Of a stretch of DNA of 64,000 nt, positions 16,614-25,606 are shown in pieces. The first letter of the stretch is position 1; each line of letters opens with the position of its first letter. The notes beneath the pieces were generated by a model, which had not been told where the DNA came from, did not search any database, and saw only the letters and a list, made by a program, of their open reading frames with translations. The position numbers and the translations under genes were made by a program. The DNA comes from BOG-1184 sp049514575 (lineage in GTDB: Bacteria; Fibrobacterota; Chitinivibrionia; Chitinivibrionales; Chitinispirillaceae): positions 1 through 64,000 of the forward strand of contig JBEKUX010000005.1 of assembly GCA_049514575.1 (NCBI GenBank), read 5' to 3'.

Positions 16614-17150
16614 TTATGGTGCGAAAAATGATTTGCCCTGTCGTGCCGGTATGTCCGTCCACTGGCAGATCAGCCAGTCCTGGTTGTTGACAACAATAAA
16701 ATTAGAGCTGCCGGAATCCGCAGGCGCGCCGCTCGTGTTTCCATCAGTAAATATATAATATTTCAGGCCGCTCAGTTTCATCGTATCGTTGTCCGCACTC
16801 GTCCATATCTGGCCTGCCCCCCACTGAACCTGAATATTCTCATATTGCGTCTGAATCGTCTGCAACTTCGAAATCAACGAGGCTTTCGAAGACGGTCCCG
16901 AATTGAAATCATCATAAACGAAAGCATCCACGAACAAATTTTCATATGCGGACAGGCTCAGCTGCGTGAAAGTATGTCCGGTGCCGGCCATGATTGCCGC
17001 GAAATTAAACGGATCGACCCGCCCGGGAACTTCAGGGGTTTCGGACGACCGCGGAGAAAAGATGCCGCACGAGAACAGAAGCAGCAACAGGGGCACTGCA
17101 AGCATGCGACTTCCGCCCGATACTGCTTTTGTTGCGGATCTTTTTACCAT
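16614..17150 (-). CDS. Hypothetical lipoprotein, paralogue of next gene
   Basis: The ATG at 17150 is chosen because it overlaps the stop of the upstream outer-membrane gene as ATGGTAA; a longer frame reaches 17198. The product has 178 residues with signal peptide LLLLLFSC as lipobox. The mature part contains GHTFTQLSLSAYENLFVDAF, YIFTDG and NFIVVNNQDWLICQWTDI, similar in plan to the lipoprotein at 15893. An NTF2-like fold is inferred from pattern only. Overlap with the barrel gene suggests coupled synthesis and perhaps joint action at the outer membrane. Confidence 0.65.
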   Translation of the reverse strand: MVKRSATKAVSGGSRMLAVPLLLLLFSCGIFSPRSSETPEVPGRVDPFNFAAIMAGTGHTFTQLSLSAYENLFVDAFVYDDFNSGPSSKASLISKLQTIQTQYENIQVQWGAGQIWTSADNDTMKLSGLKYYIFTDGNTSGAPADSGSSNFIVVNNQDWLICQWTDIPARQGKSFFAP

Positions 17151-19174
17151 GCTGCCTGCCCCACGATATGAATGTCCCAGTTTTTCCTGAATACCCATCT
17201 GTCAGGGTCCAGCGTATTGATCATCCGGGTGACCCGGCCTGTCAGAGAAAATCTTCTATACTTGAACAGAAGTTCGGAAAACGGTTCCACGAGATAGCCG
17301 ATCCCCTGATCATCAGCCTCATAGGTTCTGCCGTTGAAAAAACGGGCAAATACATCATGAAGCCTGCATCCGCCTTCTATATGCATCGAGTCCGCGTGGA
17401 ATAGTTTTTTTACCATGGCGAGCCCGAGCTCTACCGAATAATCGGTTGTTTTATCTTTGACCGCGTAATAATTCACGCCCAGCGACTTGGGTCGGGTAGA
17501 ATCGAAATACGCGCTTCCGTTCCAGACGCCGTCGTCGTAATAGCTTTCATCCCATCTGCCATTGAGCTCCCATAGACCATTGATCTTCCACGTACCCGTA
17601 CACAACGAAGAAAACCTGCGCTTATACGGGGGCGGATCGTCGAGATGGCTCTGCTTATAAAAATAATCAAAAACCTGCGCATCCGCCTTTACCCGTTCGT
17701 TGAGGGTGAATCGTTCCGATGGTTTGTACATGAGGTTTAAACCAAGGGAGTATCCGTCTTCGGTCTGGTTCGCAGCGCTCAGTTCTTTCTTCAGGTAATT
17801 GAGCGTAGTAACTGAATATTCGCCGTACAATTCGGCATCGAATCCGTAAACCCGCTTGAGTTTTACCCCCAGGTGATTATTGAGCGTAATGGCATCGTCA
17901 TCAGCAGCTTTGCCGATACTCTTGCCCTGGTCGGTATAGGTGAACGTGTAGGTTTTAGAATCGCGTAATACGCCAAGCTTATACTCCAGCGAATCTCCGC
18001 GGGGCAATGTCAACTCCACATAATGATCGGTCGCCGCACGATAAATCTGATGGTTGTTGAGCTTCGCATTAAGGCTGTCCAGCTGCAATAAACTTTTTTG
18101 ACTGGAAGCAGCCGCTTTGGAAAGATCACTGCCGAAAAGCCACTCTTCCGTTCCCCATGATACTCGGATGCCGCCTTTATAGGTAACCGGAAACCCTTCT
18201 TTCGTCCCGACCAGAAAGTTCAGCGATTGCAGGCCCGTCTTGACGTCGCTGAGCGCCCCCGCAAGCGTGGGATATGAAACGGAATTTTGGGTATAGGAAT
18301 AAACGATTGCCGGCAGAAACCCCCGGCGTTCCTTTAATTTGAATCCTCCCGAAGCCTGCAGCGACCGGGCGATCCGCCACGGCGAATTGATATACTGCTG
18401 CTGGCCTCCCGAACCTCCCCAGTAGCGCTCTTTACCGTTCGATAATGAATCCCCGTAAAATACGAACAACGAATCGCCGTTGCCGATATTGTGGACGAAA
18501 AGCGCCGAGCCGTCGATTACCGCTATCCCGACTTTGTTGATCGACCGGACAAACGCCTCCGCATTTATATAGAGCGGATGCCCTAAAAATCGTATGGTCG
18601 GGTCTCCTGCGGAGCACCCGCCGTAGAACCCCGCATCACCATGAAAATCCCTCAATCTGCTGTCTTCAAGGTGCGCAGGCAAGCTGTTGTTCCAACCGCT
18701 TCCGGAAACTCCTCCATTAAAACGTATAGGAATATTATGCGTTTTCCACTCCATTACAGGGCCGAAATCGTTGGTGGTCTGAAATCCTCCCCCGGAATCC
18801 CGCAGGTTCAGATACGAGATCGGCGACCACTCGAAACCCAGGCTGCCGTTTTTCGGAAGCACGCTGTCGCGCATCACACTTCCGGAAAAGTCGTACAACT
18901 GGTTCGTGGCACCGTACGCCTCGTCATAGGAGGTTGCGAAAAGACACCGCTGCTGAAATTTATACGATGATAATGACGGTTTCCAGTCAAGCCGGCTGCT
19001 CGTTTGTTCGGTATTTTCAAAAACCTTTTCGTCGGTGGAAAAATGCACTCTCGAGGAGTCCACGGCAGTGTCGGCTTTTTTCGGTACCGAAAAGAACGCC
19101 GGCCACTCGTTACTCTGGGCTGCAGCGCCCCAGCAGATACAAAGTAATACCGTCGCCGTTGACCGGTAATTCAT
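17144..19174 (-). CDS. Putative outer-membrane beta-barrel protein
   Basis: The start ATG at 19174 overlaps the ksgA stop (TAATG), and a signal peptide follows directly (MNYRSTATVLLCICWGAAAQ); a frame from 19207 would not give an N-terminal signal. The product has 676 residues with repeated alternating amphipathic strands rich in Tyr, Trp and Gly (FTLNERVKADAQVFDYF, LWELNGRWDESYYDD, FSLTGRVTRMIN) and ends in a terminal tryptophan, as many barrel proteins end in an aromatic residue. It contains few cysteines and no recognised catalytic motif. The role is unknown; an outer-membrane pore or assembly factor fits best. Confidence 0.65.
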   Translation of the reverse strand: MNYRSTATVLLCICWGAAAQSNEWPAFFSVPKKADTAVDSSRVHFSTDEKVFENTEQTSSRLDWKPSLSSYKFQQRCLFATSYDEAYGATNQLYDFSGSVMRDSVLPKNGSLGFEWSPISYLNLRDSGGGFQTTNDFGPVMEWKTHNIPIRFNGGVSGSGWNNSLPAHLEDSRLRDFHGDAGFYGGCSAGDPTIRFLGHPLYINAEAFVRSINKVGIAVIDGSALFVHNIGNGDSLFVFYGDSLSNGKERYWGGSGGQQQYINSPWRIARSLQASGGFKLKERRGFLPAIVYSYTQNSVSYPTLAGALSDVKTGLQSLNFLVGTKEGFPVTYKGGIRVSWGTEEWLFGSDLSKAAASSQKSLLQLDSLNAKLNNHQIYRAATDHYVELTLPRGDSLEYKLGVLRDSKTYTFTYTDQGKSIGKAADDDAITLNNHLGVKLKRVYGFDAELYGEYSVTTLNYLKKELSAANQTEDGYSLGLNLMYKPSERFTLNERVKADAQVFDYFYKQSHLDDPPPYKRRFSSLCTGTWKINGLWELNGRWDESYYDDGVWNGSAYFDSTRPKSLGVNYYAVKDKTTDYSVELGLAMVKKLFHADSMHIEGGCRLHDVFARFFNGRTYEADDQGIGYLVEPFSELLFKYRRFSLTGRVTRMINTLDPDRWVFRKNWDIHIVGQAAW

Positions 19175-19956
19175 TACGCCCGCCACTGTTTGTAAAGAAC
19201 CAGCCACTCGTTTATTCCCAGATCCTCGGGACGGGACAAGGGATTAACGCCCATCTCCAGTAAAACATGCTCGCAAACCTGCCGTTCCCCGACCGTTCTG
19301 CCGAGTGCGTTGGACGCCTTTTTCCTGCGCATCGAAAACCCTGTACTGACAAAAGAAAAAAAATCGTTCCATCCCTCGTGCGGCAGCCGGAAGTTTGCGT
19401 CCCCTGTTATTACCATCTGCACTACCGAGGAATCGACTTTTGGTTTGGGGAAAAAGGCGCCCGGCGGCACATGAAACAGGATCTTCGGAACAGCGAAGAA
19501 CTGACAGAATATGGTCAGAAAACCATTTGATTTCCGGTGCGGCGGAGAAACGATCCTTTCCGCCACTTCGCGTTGAACCATAAAAGTAAATGACCGGACA
19601 GTGCTGCCGTACAAAAGCGTTTTTTTTATAATCAGCGCTCCTATGGAATACGGCAGATTGCCGACCACATGCAGAGGGAATCCCGCCCTGCTAAAATCGA
19701 AATTGAGTACATCTGCCTCATGAACCGTGTAATGTCCATCTCCCAGCTTCTGTTTCAAACGGACGATTGCGTCCCGGTCGATTTCAACGCAATGAAACTC
19801 CGGAAAAAACTCCTTCAGAAAGATGGTAACTGCGCCGTTACCTGGACCGATCTCCAGCACGTGCTCACCCGTCATTGCAGGTATTGCATGGGCGATTTTA
19901 CGGGCATACGCGGGGGCGGTTAAAAAATGCTGGCCGAGATGCTTCTTAGGTCGCAT
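19174..19956 (-). CDS. ksgA: 16S rRNA dimethyladenosine transferase KsgA/RsmA
   Basis: The product has 260 residues, normal for the family. It dimethylates two adjacent adenosines in the 3'-terminal helix of 16S rRNA. Motifs: KKHLGQHFL at the start, the SAM-binding block VLEIGPGNGAVT, the acidic VEID, the catalytic NLPYSIG motif (N-L-P-Y), FMVQREVAERI and FFPKPKVDSSV. It is the first gene of a tightly packed operon with an outer-membrane protein and two lipoproteins downstream. Confidence 0.95.
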   Translation of the reverse strand: MRPKKHLGQHFLTAPAYARKIAHAIPAMTGEHVLEIGPGNGAVTIFLKEFFPEFHCVEIDRDAIVRLKQKLGDGHYTVHEADVLNFDFSRAGFPLHVVGNLPYSIGALIIKKTLLYGSTVRSFTFMVQREVAERIVSPPHRKSNGFLTIFCQFFAVPKILFHVPPGAFFPKPKVDSSVVQMVITGDANFRLPHEGWNDFFSFVSTGFSMRRKKASNALGRTVGERQVCEHVLLEMGVNPLSRPEDLGINEWLVLYKQWRA

Positions 19957-20014
19957 ATGTAGTAAATTACAATCCGTCGTGGGAATGGTGAACGAGATTA
20001 AACAGGGAATCCGT

Positions 20015-20437
20015 ATGAAATCTGAAATGCTTATACGCCTGTGCGTTATCGGGATGGTTATCGTATCTGAGTGCGGTCATCACCAGAAAGGTACAGCCGG
20101 TAAAGAAATGTCCGTTGCTTCGGCTCCCCTGCCTATAGACTTCGTTCCACCGGAGGACTCAAGTATCTCTTTTATCCGGATGATCGCCTGGTTCGGCTGC
20201 AACCATGATCTGGATTCCTTGTCAAACATTTTCACCAATTCACTTTCCGCAAACAATGCTGCTGTCACGGACATCGATCAAAAAAACTTCTCAGCTTTAC
20301 AGGACCATATCTGCGTTAAAAACGGCCTGCGTGGCGGTTATCAAGAATACCGTTGGATCATGGACCATCTGGGAAGCATAAAAAACAAGGCGCTATATGA
20401 TTCGGTGAGGATGCAACGTCTGCAAAATAAAGAATAA
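20015..20437 (+). CDS. Small hypothetical lipoprotein
   Basis: The frame is open from 19823, but the first part lies antisense to ksgA. The ATG at 20015 has AGGGA eight bases upstream and begins a signal peptide (MLIRLCVIGMVIVSEC), giving a 140-residue probable lipoprotein. The mature part is mostly helical and charged (FIRMIAWFGCNHDLDSL, LQDHICVKNGLRGGYQEYRW). It resembles no family I recognise. The stop is one base before the degenerate 5S rRNA. It reads divergently from ksgA. Confidence 0.5.
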   Translation: MKSEMLIRLCVIGMVIVSECGHHQKGTAGKEMSVASAPLPIDFVPPEDSSISFIRMIAWFGCNHDLDSLSNIFTNSLSANNAAVTDIDQKNFSALQDHICVKNGLRGGYQEYRWIMDHLGSIKNKALYDSVRMQRLQNKE

Positions 20438-20438
20438 C

Positions 20439-20556
20439 CCTGGCAGTGACCCGCGCTCGCGTCTCCCGCGAAAGTCTACCCCACGCAGTACCATCGGCGC
20501 GGCAGGGCGCAAACCTTACGTGTTCGGGATGTGAACCCTGCGCTAAAACCACCGGG
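20439..20556 (-). pseudogene. Degenerate 5S rRNA copy
   Basis: The stretch aligns by eye with the intact 5S gene at 47041-47156. Both begin CCTGGCAGTGACC, both contain GCAGTACCATCGGCGC and GTGTTCGGGATG, and both end CCCTGCGCTAAAACCACC (plus-strand text). Differences disrupt the RNA: about 11 bases are missing after GTTCGGGATG, and the segment after GTGACC is changed and longer. It lies on the same strand as the intact gene and directly abuts the lipoprotein gene stop. It is most likely a relic of a lost or recombined rrn operon. Confidence 0.8.
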
Positions 20557-20559
20557 AAA

Positions 20560-20640
20560 TTTTCAAAGTTACAAGTTCAAAGCTTCAAGTAATAAGTTAA
20601 GAAAACTTGCTCCTTTCAACTTACTACTTTTAACTTTTTT
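20560..20640. repeat. Imperfect palindromic repeat inside the rrn relic
   Basis: These bases separate the 5S relic from the 23S-side spacer copy and are absent from the intact operon. AAGTAATAAGTTAAG pairs imperfectly with TTTCAACTTACTACTT, and further AAGTT/AACTT motifs lie outside. It looks like a small palindromic (MITE- or REP-like) insertion. The call is by eye. Confidence 0.45.
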
Positions 20641-20684
20641 ACATATCTGCTGTTAATGAAGCACATAAACCCGAAAGGTAAGTA
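20641..20684 (-). repeat. Copy of the 5S-23S spacer (23S processing stem half)
   Basis: The first 27 bases (containing ATCTGCTGTTAATGAAGCAC) are identical to 47167-47193 of the intact rrn operon, and the match continues loosely through CCGAAAGGTAA. In the intact operon this sequence pairs with 50212-50239 across 23S. Its presence here shows that the 20.4 kb relic came from an rrn operon end, not from a 5S gene alone. Confidence 0.8.
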
Positions 20685-20698
20685 ACGTGTTGGAGCTA

Positions 20699-22717
20699 TC
20701 ACCTATTGAACAATTTCAGTAAATAAACCCCTGTAGGAAGCCTTGATATATCAACTGTTTTCCCTTTATCAAGCATGACTGCATCAACCTTTTTCCCTGA
20801 TAGCGAATATACGCCGGTACACGTTGCATTATCGCTGGTTCCGACAATGTCATGGTGACCACCCGAAAACGTATGTACGATAAGCCGCTGCAAATGTTTC
20901 CCGCAATTACGCATCAAAACCGTGGGTAACAACGGTTCTACTACTCTTGTCGTTGCCGGTGCTTCGATAAACCTGAACATGTCGATGTCAAACAGGTTGG
21001 TCGCTCCGGCAGTACCGATGAAATTTACATAGAGATTATGGAGCCCGGTAACGCTTGAAGACATGGGTCTGAGTATGGCGCGCCACACATTGGTAGTATC
21101 CGTAATTGCCACAGTGCCTATGACCGTTCCCGTGCGGCTGTCGGCCCTGAATTCTATGGTGCGTGCAGCCGCTTTGCTTGCACTGCGGTAGCGGATATCA
21201 ACCGCTTCGGCTCCGTTGCCGAAATAAACATTGTTATACTTTACAACATCGCCGTTTTCTATTGCCGTTATGCTGCCGCTGCCTGCAATGACGCCGGTAG
21301 TACTGGTGGTGACCGTTGCCTGCGAGTCGAACGCTTCCGCCTGTATTTCATTGAACGCGTTGCGGGGTATCGTGCTCGTGGTCGTAAATCTGAACCAGTT
21401 GCATGCAAACTGCTGGTTCGTGTCACCCGGTGTACCTCTGAACACGAAATACAGATCGCTCTCGTAGTTGCCCGGCGCCCGGGTAAGCGCGCCTGATACG
21501 GTCTGCCAGCTTGTCAACGCCCCGGTATTGGGAACGGTACAGGTGGCAAGCAGCATTCCGGCAGTATCTCCCATGTGGAGTTCAATAGTGCCGCCGCGCG
21601 TTGACGCCACCCTTGCCTGAAGCGTGAGCCCGGACTGGCAGTTCATAAAGTTCGTCTTAGGAAATTCGACCCAATCGCCGTCATGAATCCCGAAAATTGC
21701 ATGGCCGCCTTCCGAACACTGCTGCTGAAGTATTCCTTTCATGTTGAAATAATTCTCCGCCTGCAGCGTGTCAAACGCCTCGTACCGGCCTACGCCGAAA
21801 GTGCCCGGAGCGGTGATCGAATCGATCATGCCGTTGTCCAGAAAATGAAGGTACCATATCCCGGTTTTACGGAAATAGGCATTTCCGTAAATACACATAT
21901 GCGACGCAACATACCATTGGCCGTTTAGTTGAAATACGCTGCCGTGGCCAGTCCCCTGGCAGTATTTGTATCCTGAAATAACGCCACCCCTGAACGTATA
22001 CGTTCCGGCAAGCGTTGTCGAGGTACCGTATCTGATTACGCCGTTTGAGGTCGTGCCATAGAGGCAATAGTAAAGTCCGTTCCTCTTGAAAATAAACGAA
22101 GCCTCGGTCATGTTCGGGGCAGAAGGCATGCAGAGACCAACGGGGGTCGCGACAAAACTTTTCATGTCCGTATTCAATTGCGCATGGCCGAAACAGTTGG
22201 TCCCATAACCTACGCCCCCGGGTTGCCCCCATGTAAAATATTCGTTTCCGTTATCTTCGGTAAAGCAGGACGGGTCGATATTGGTGACAAGGTAGTTGCC
22301 GAGATAATCGGTAAAGCCCGAGGTGGGCGATGTGCTGCGCGCCACACCCACATCGGAATTCATGCAGAAATAGAAATAGTAATAACCGTTGTAGAAAAGA
22401 ATATCAGGGGCCCAGCAGGTATGGTTCTTGGTCGCCCAGGAGACATTATTCTCGGAGAGAATGACGCCGTGGTCGGTCCAGTGAATGAGGTCGGTTGACG
22501 AGTAGCATTTGAAATCGTTTTCCAGCCAGGTCGTTACATATTCCGAAGAATCGTGGGAAGGATACAGATAGGCAGTGCCGTTAAACACGCGTATGGTGGG
22601 GTCCGCGTTACCGTCCCACCAGACAAAAGGGTTGCCTGCGGAACAAATAGAAGCTGAAACAATAATTGGTGCCACTACACAAGATACTCGGCTTTTCAAA
22701 TAGCAGAAAACATTCAT
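20699..22717 (-). CDS. GH43 glycosidase with two CBM6-like domains
   Basis: The product has 672 residues; the start has a strong GGGAGGGGAG site. After a signal peptide (ending CSAG) comes a five-bladed propeller GH43 domain with base D39 (NADPTI), pKa-modulating D148 (NIDPSCF) and acid E205 (MTEASFIFKRNGLYY). Two CBM6-type domains follow (about 320-450, starting QAENYF, and 455-585, starting QAEAFD), then a short T9SS-type tail (LPTGVYLLKLFNR). GH43 acts as beta-xylosidase, alpha-L-arabinofuranosidase or arabinanase. It stands alone between the TMTC gene and the rrn relic and is not linked to a regulator. Confidence 0.88.
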   Translation of the reverse strand: MNVFCYLKSRVSCVVAPIIVSASICSAGNPFVWWDGNADPTIRVFNGTAYLYPSHDSSEYVTTWLENDFKCYSSTDLIHWTDHGVILSENNVSWATKNHTCWAPDILFYNGYYYFYFCMNSDVGVARSTSPTSGFTDYLGNYLVTNIDPSCFTEDNGNEYFTWGQPGGVGYGTNCFGHAQLNTDMKSFVATPVGLCMPSAPNMTEASFIFKRNGLYYCLYGTTSNGVIRYGTSTTLAGTYTFRGGVISGYKYCQGTGHGSVFQLNGQWYVASHMCIYGNAYFRKTGIWYLHFLDNGMIDSITAPGTFGVGRYEAFDTLQAENYFNMKGILQQQCSEGGHAIFGIHDGDWVEFPKTNFMNCQSGLTLQARVASTRGGTIELHMGDTAGMLLATCTVPNTGALTSWQTVSGALTRAPGNYESDLYFVFRGTPGDTNQQFACNWFRFTTTSTIPRNAFNEIQAEAFDSQATVTTSTTGVIAGSGSITAIENGDVVKYNNVYFGNGAEAVDIRYRSASKAAARTIEFRADSRTGTVIGTVAITDTTNVWRAILRPMSSSVTGLHNLYVNFIGTAGATNLFDIDMFRFIEAPATTRVVEPLLPTVLMRNCGKHLQRLIVHTFSGGHHDIVGTSDNATCTGVYSLSGKKVDAVMLDKGKTVDISRLPTGVYLLKLFNR

Positions 22718-22856
22718 CGATTCTCCCCTCCCTGATCGTTAATCTGATCCGTACGGCAAATACCAACTCCAATCTCAATCTCTTTATAAAAATATATATT
22801 TGAAGGCGCCAAGTTTAGAGGAAAAATTGCTCCTATTTTACCTCCATCAATCGCTT

Positions 22857-24707
22857 TCACGGTTTGTGTGATCCAATCGTATCCAGTGCCTTTTGTGCAT
22901 CCCAGTATTGCGGATCGAGGCGCAGGGTTTTCCGGTACTCCTTGGCCGCCTCATCCAATCTGCCCTGCTGCGCGAGTATGCCCGCAATATTATAGTGCAC
23001 TTCGGCTGCCTGGGGAGCTATGTGGGAGGCGGCCTCTAATTCTTTGAGGCCGCCATCAAGATTATTCAGTCGCGAAAGTGTTATTCCCATCAGTACATGG
23101 CACCGCCAGTCACCCGGCGTCTGTTGTAATGCACCGGCAAACGCCTGCTGTGCCTCCGGAAACCTACCTACAACAAACAGTGCCCTGCCCAGATTGAGGT
23201 GATTCTCCGCCCAGGTTGGATCTAGGCGTATTGCTTTTGTAAACTCAACAATGGCCGAGTCGTATTGGCCGCGTTCGATCCATTCATTGCCGAGACGGGT
23301 ATGCAGCTTCCAATCGTACGGCGACCGGGTCAGATAATAGTGCAGCAGTGTCAGAGTATCGTGCCATTGGGATTCATACTTCAGCGTTGTGTCGGCACTT
23401 CCGATCGCCAGGACCACCCCTATCCCAGCAATAACAACGCGCTTGCCGCGTGCCTTCACTACGACAGCAGGAGTGTTCCACAAACGATTGAGCGCCCATG
23501 CAAGCGGCAGCAGAAGGCCCACCATGGGCAAATACATGAATCGGTTGGAAACAACGGATGACGTAAAGCGCACGATACCCAGCGCCGGGGAAATGGCAAT
23601 AAAGAAAAACAGCCCGCCTGCCAGCCAGGCACGTGTGCGGCGCGCTGAACATACCATCGCCACAATTACTGCCGCCGTACCCAGGATGCAAAGCAGGACT
23701 TCGGGGTTTGTCAATGAAAACAACCGGGGAAACGGATAGTCGTATACTAGCCCTGCCGGCCACACTGTTTTGAAAAGGTATAGACCTGTGCTGTAAAAAA
23801 TGACAAAAGGCAAATAGGACACATGCATCAAAGGCACTCTCCCTGCTTCAAAAGACCGGGTTTGGGAAATGACCGTTATTACCGCGTATAGACCGCAGAC
23901 AATCAAAAACGGCACCTTTTCCAAAAACGTACGCCACTTGAGCCGCTTCAGCGGCCAATAATCCAAAACTAACAGCAGCACCGCCACTGGAACGGCCGTG
24001 GGTTTGGAAAGCACCGCACACATATACATAAACAGAGAAACACCGTATCGTTTCCAATCGCCATGGTGCGTCTGATCCGCATGCCGCGCATAGAGTACGT
24101 AGAATACCAGCGTCCAGAGGGCAAAACATGTGGATAGCACAGCCTTGCGTTCTGCTATCCATAGTACCACATCAGCGTTCAGCGGATGCAGACCGTAGAT
24201 CAGACCCAGCAAACAGCTTATCAGCCAGTTGCCAAACAGAAGGTAAAGCAGGACAACGACGAGTGCGACGTTTAACACATGCAACAATAACGTGGTGCGG
24301 TGAAACGGCCGAAGGTTGTTTGCCGCCACCGGATCCAGAAAATCCACCATTATCGAGGTAAGCGCCAGGGGCTGGTAGTATCCCTTTACTACCGAGGGGG
24401 CGATCACTTCGCTGAAGAATGTTTTCACCGATGCCCAACCGGGTTGCCGCATCTGCGGCGCTCCCAGGTAATACCGATCATCCATATAAAGCGCTCCTGC
24501 CGAAAGCGATGGCCAGTAGGTTGCCAGCACAATCCCAAGCACTGCCAGCAAAATCGCGCCTCGAATTATCGGGCGATTCCACCTACGGCCAGGAGCGTCA
24601 TTAGAGGGGTGGCTGAATTTATTGCCGACAGAGCCGGAACGCAATGCGGGATTGAATGCGTCGCGAGGATTTTCATCGGATTGCGAGCATTTCTTGCTCA
24701 TAGTCAT
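22857..24707 (-). CDS. TMTC-like GT-C glycosyltransferase with TPR domain
   Basis: The product has 616 residues. After a cytoplasmic N-terminus of about 45 residues there is a TM segment and a YMDDRYY loop (D76-D77), the acidic pair expected in the first lumenal loop of GT-C enzymes. About ten more membrane segments follow to residue 430, then four or so TPR repeats (AENHLNLGRALFVVGRFPEA, AEVHYNIAGILAQQGRLDEA). The plan matches the TMTC family of O-mannosyltransferases. The ATG overlaps the stop of the upstream GT2 gene by 4 bases (ATGA). Together they could make a polyprenyl-phosphate sugar and transfer it to exported protein; that role is inferred. Confidence 0.75.
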   Translation of the reverse strand: MTMSKKCSQSDENPRDAFNPALRSGSVGNKFSHPSNDAPGRRWNRPIIRGAILLAVLGIVLATYWPSLSAGALYMDDRYYLGAPQMRQPGWASVKTFFSEVIAPSVVKGYYQPLALTSIMVDFLDPVAANNLRPFHRTTLLLHVLNVALVVVLLYLLFGNWLISCLLGLIYGLHPLNADVVLWIAERKAVLSTCFALWTLVFYVLYARHADQTHHGDWKRYGVSLFMYMCAVLSKPTAVPVAVLLLVLDYWPLKRLKWRTFLEKVPFLIVCGLYAVITVISQTRSFEAGRVPLMHVSYLPFVIFYSTGLYLFKTVWPAGLVYDYPFPRLFSLTNPEVLLCILGTAAVIVAMVCSARRTRAWLAGGLFFFIAISPALGIVRFTSSVVSNRFMYLPMVGLLLPLAWALNRLWNTPAVVVKARGKRVVIAGIGVVLAIGSADTTLKYESQWHDTLTLLHYYLTRSPYDWKLHTRLGNEWIERGQYDSAIVEFTKAIRLDPTWAENHLNLGRALFVVGRFPEAQQAFAGALQQTPGDWRCHVLMGITLSRLNNLDGGLKELEAASHIAPQAAEVHYNIAGILAQQGRLDEAAKEYRKTLRLDPQYWDAQKALDTIGSHKP

Positions 24708-25402
24708 TTTATTTTTTTGTATAATGTAAACAATTCATTGAACGCCTGGAAAATAACCTTCCCCTTCGCACCTGTCTGCTTGCCCGCCATGCGAGGATAA
24801 TGCGTCACACCCACTTCCACAAAGCGGAAACCTTCCTTGTGCGCCTTCGCCAGAAGTTCTGTCGAGATCACGGCGCCCTTCGACGATAATTTCACCTTGT
24901 CCATCACCGGACGTTTCACCAGCTTGAACGCGCAATTCACATCCCGTGCCTTGAATCCAAACAGCCTTCTCACGAGGGTTCCCCACATGAACGTATTCAG
25001 CTTGCGAATCAAAGGATCCCGGCGGCTTTTGCGAAAACCGAGGATCACGTCTCCCTCGTCTGCTTTTTCGATAAGAAGAGGCAATTCCCCAAGGTCGAAT
25101 TGCTGGTCCCCATCCGTAAAGAAAATAAGGTCATACCGGGCATTCGCGAACCCGGAGATAACAGCCCCGCCGTAACCTTGGTTCACCTCGTGATGAACCG
25201 GATGCACGTGCTCGGGATCTTCGGCCGCGAAACGCTCGAAAATGGTTCCCGTTCCGTCCGTGCTTCCATCGTTGACAGGAATGATCTCCCACGCACGGGC
25301 CAACTCAGGCAGGAGCTGTTGGGCTTTGAAGATGAGGGGTTCGACGTTAGCTTCCTCGTTGAATGCCGGAAAGAAAAAGGATAAAGAAGAAACTTTTTCC
25401 AC
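24704..25402 (-). CDS. GT2 glycosyltransferase, polyprenyl-phosphate mannose/glucose synthase-like
   Basis: The product has 232 residues with the GT-A fold of DPM1-type enzymes: FFFPAFNEEANV at the N-terminus, VNDGSTDGT (about 43-51), NQGYGGAVISGF, the DGD metal/nucleotide motif D97-D99, and DVNCAFKLVKR. It lacks C-terminal membrane segments, like short DPM1 forms. Such enzymes transfer a sugar from a nucleotide donor to undecaprenyl or dolichyl phosphate on the cytoplasmic face. The 4-base overlap with the TMTC-like gene suggests that the lipid-linked sugar is the donor for that enzyme. Confidence 0.85.
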   Translation of the reverse strand: MEKVSSLSFFFPAFNEEANVEPLIFKAQQLLPELARAWEIIPVNDGSTDGTGTIFERFAAEDPEHVHPVHHEVNQGYGGAVISGFANARYDLIFFTDGDQQFDLGELPLLIEKADEGDVILGFRKSRRDPLIRKLNTFMWGTLVRRLFGFKARDVNCAFKLVKRPVMDKVKLSSKGAVISTELLAKAHKEGFRFVEVGVTHYPRMAGKQTGAKGKVIFQAFNELFTLYKKIK

Positions 25403-25606
25403 TTAGTATCTCCATTGTGAGCGTATACGCCTCGTATTCCCGGTTACGGATAGGCTTAATTTTTCGGGAGCAAGCTGGTGTTTAAAATAGATTTATATTT
25501 GCATCTTGTGGTGTGGAAAAATACCATCGATCATGCTGCACTCCTGAAATTACAACTCTGCTGCGCTATATTTTACTTTGTTAATTACCGTAAAAGCGCC
25601 TGGACA

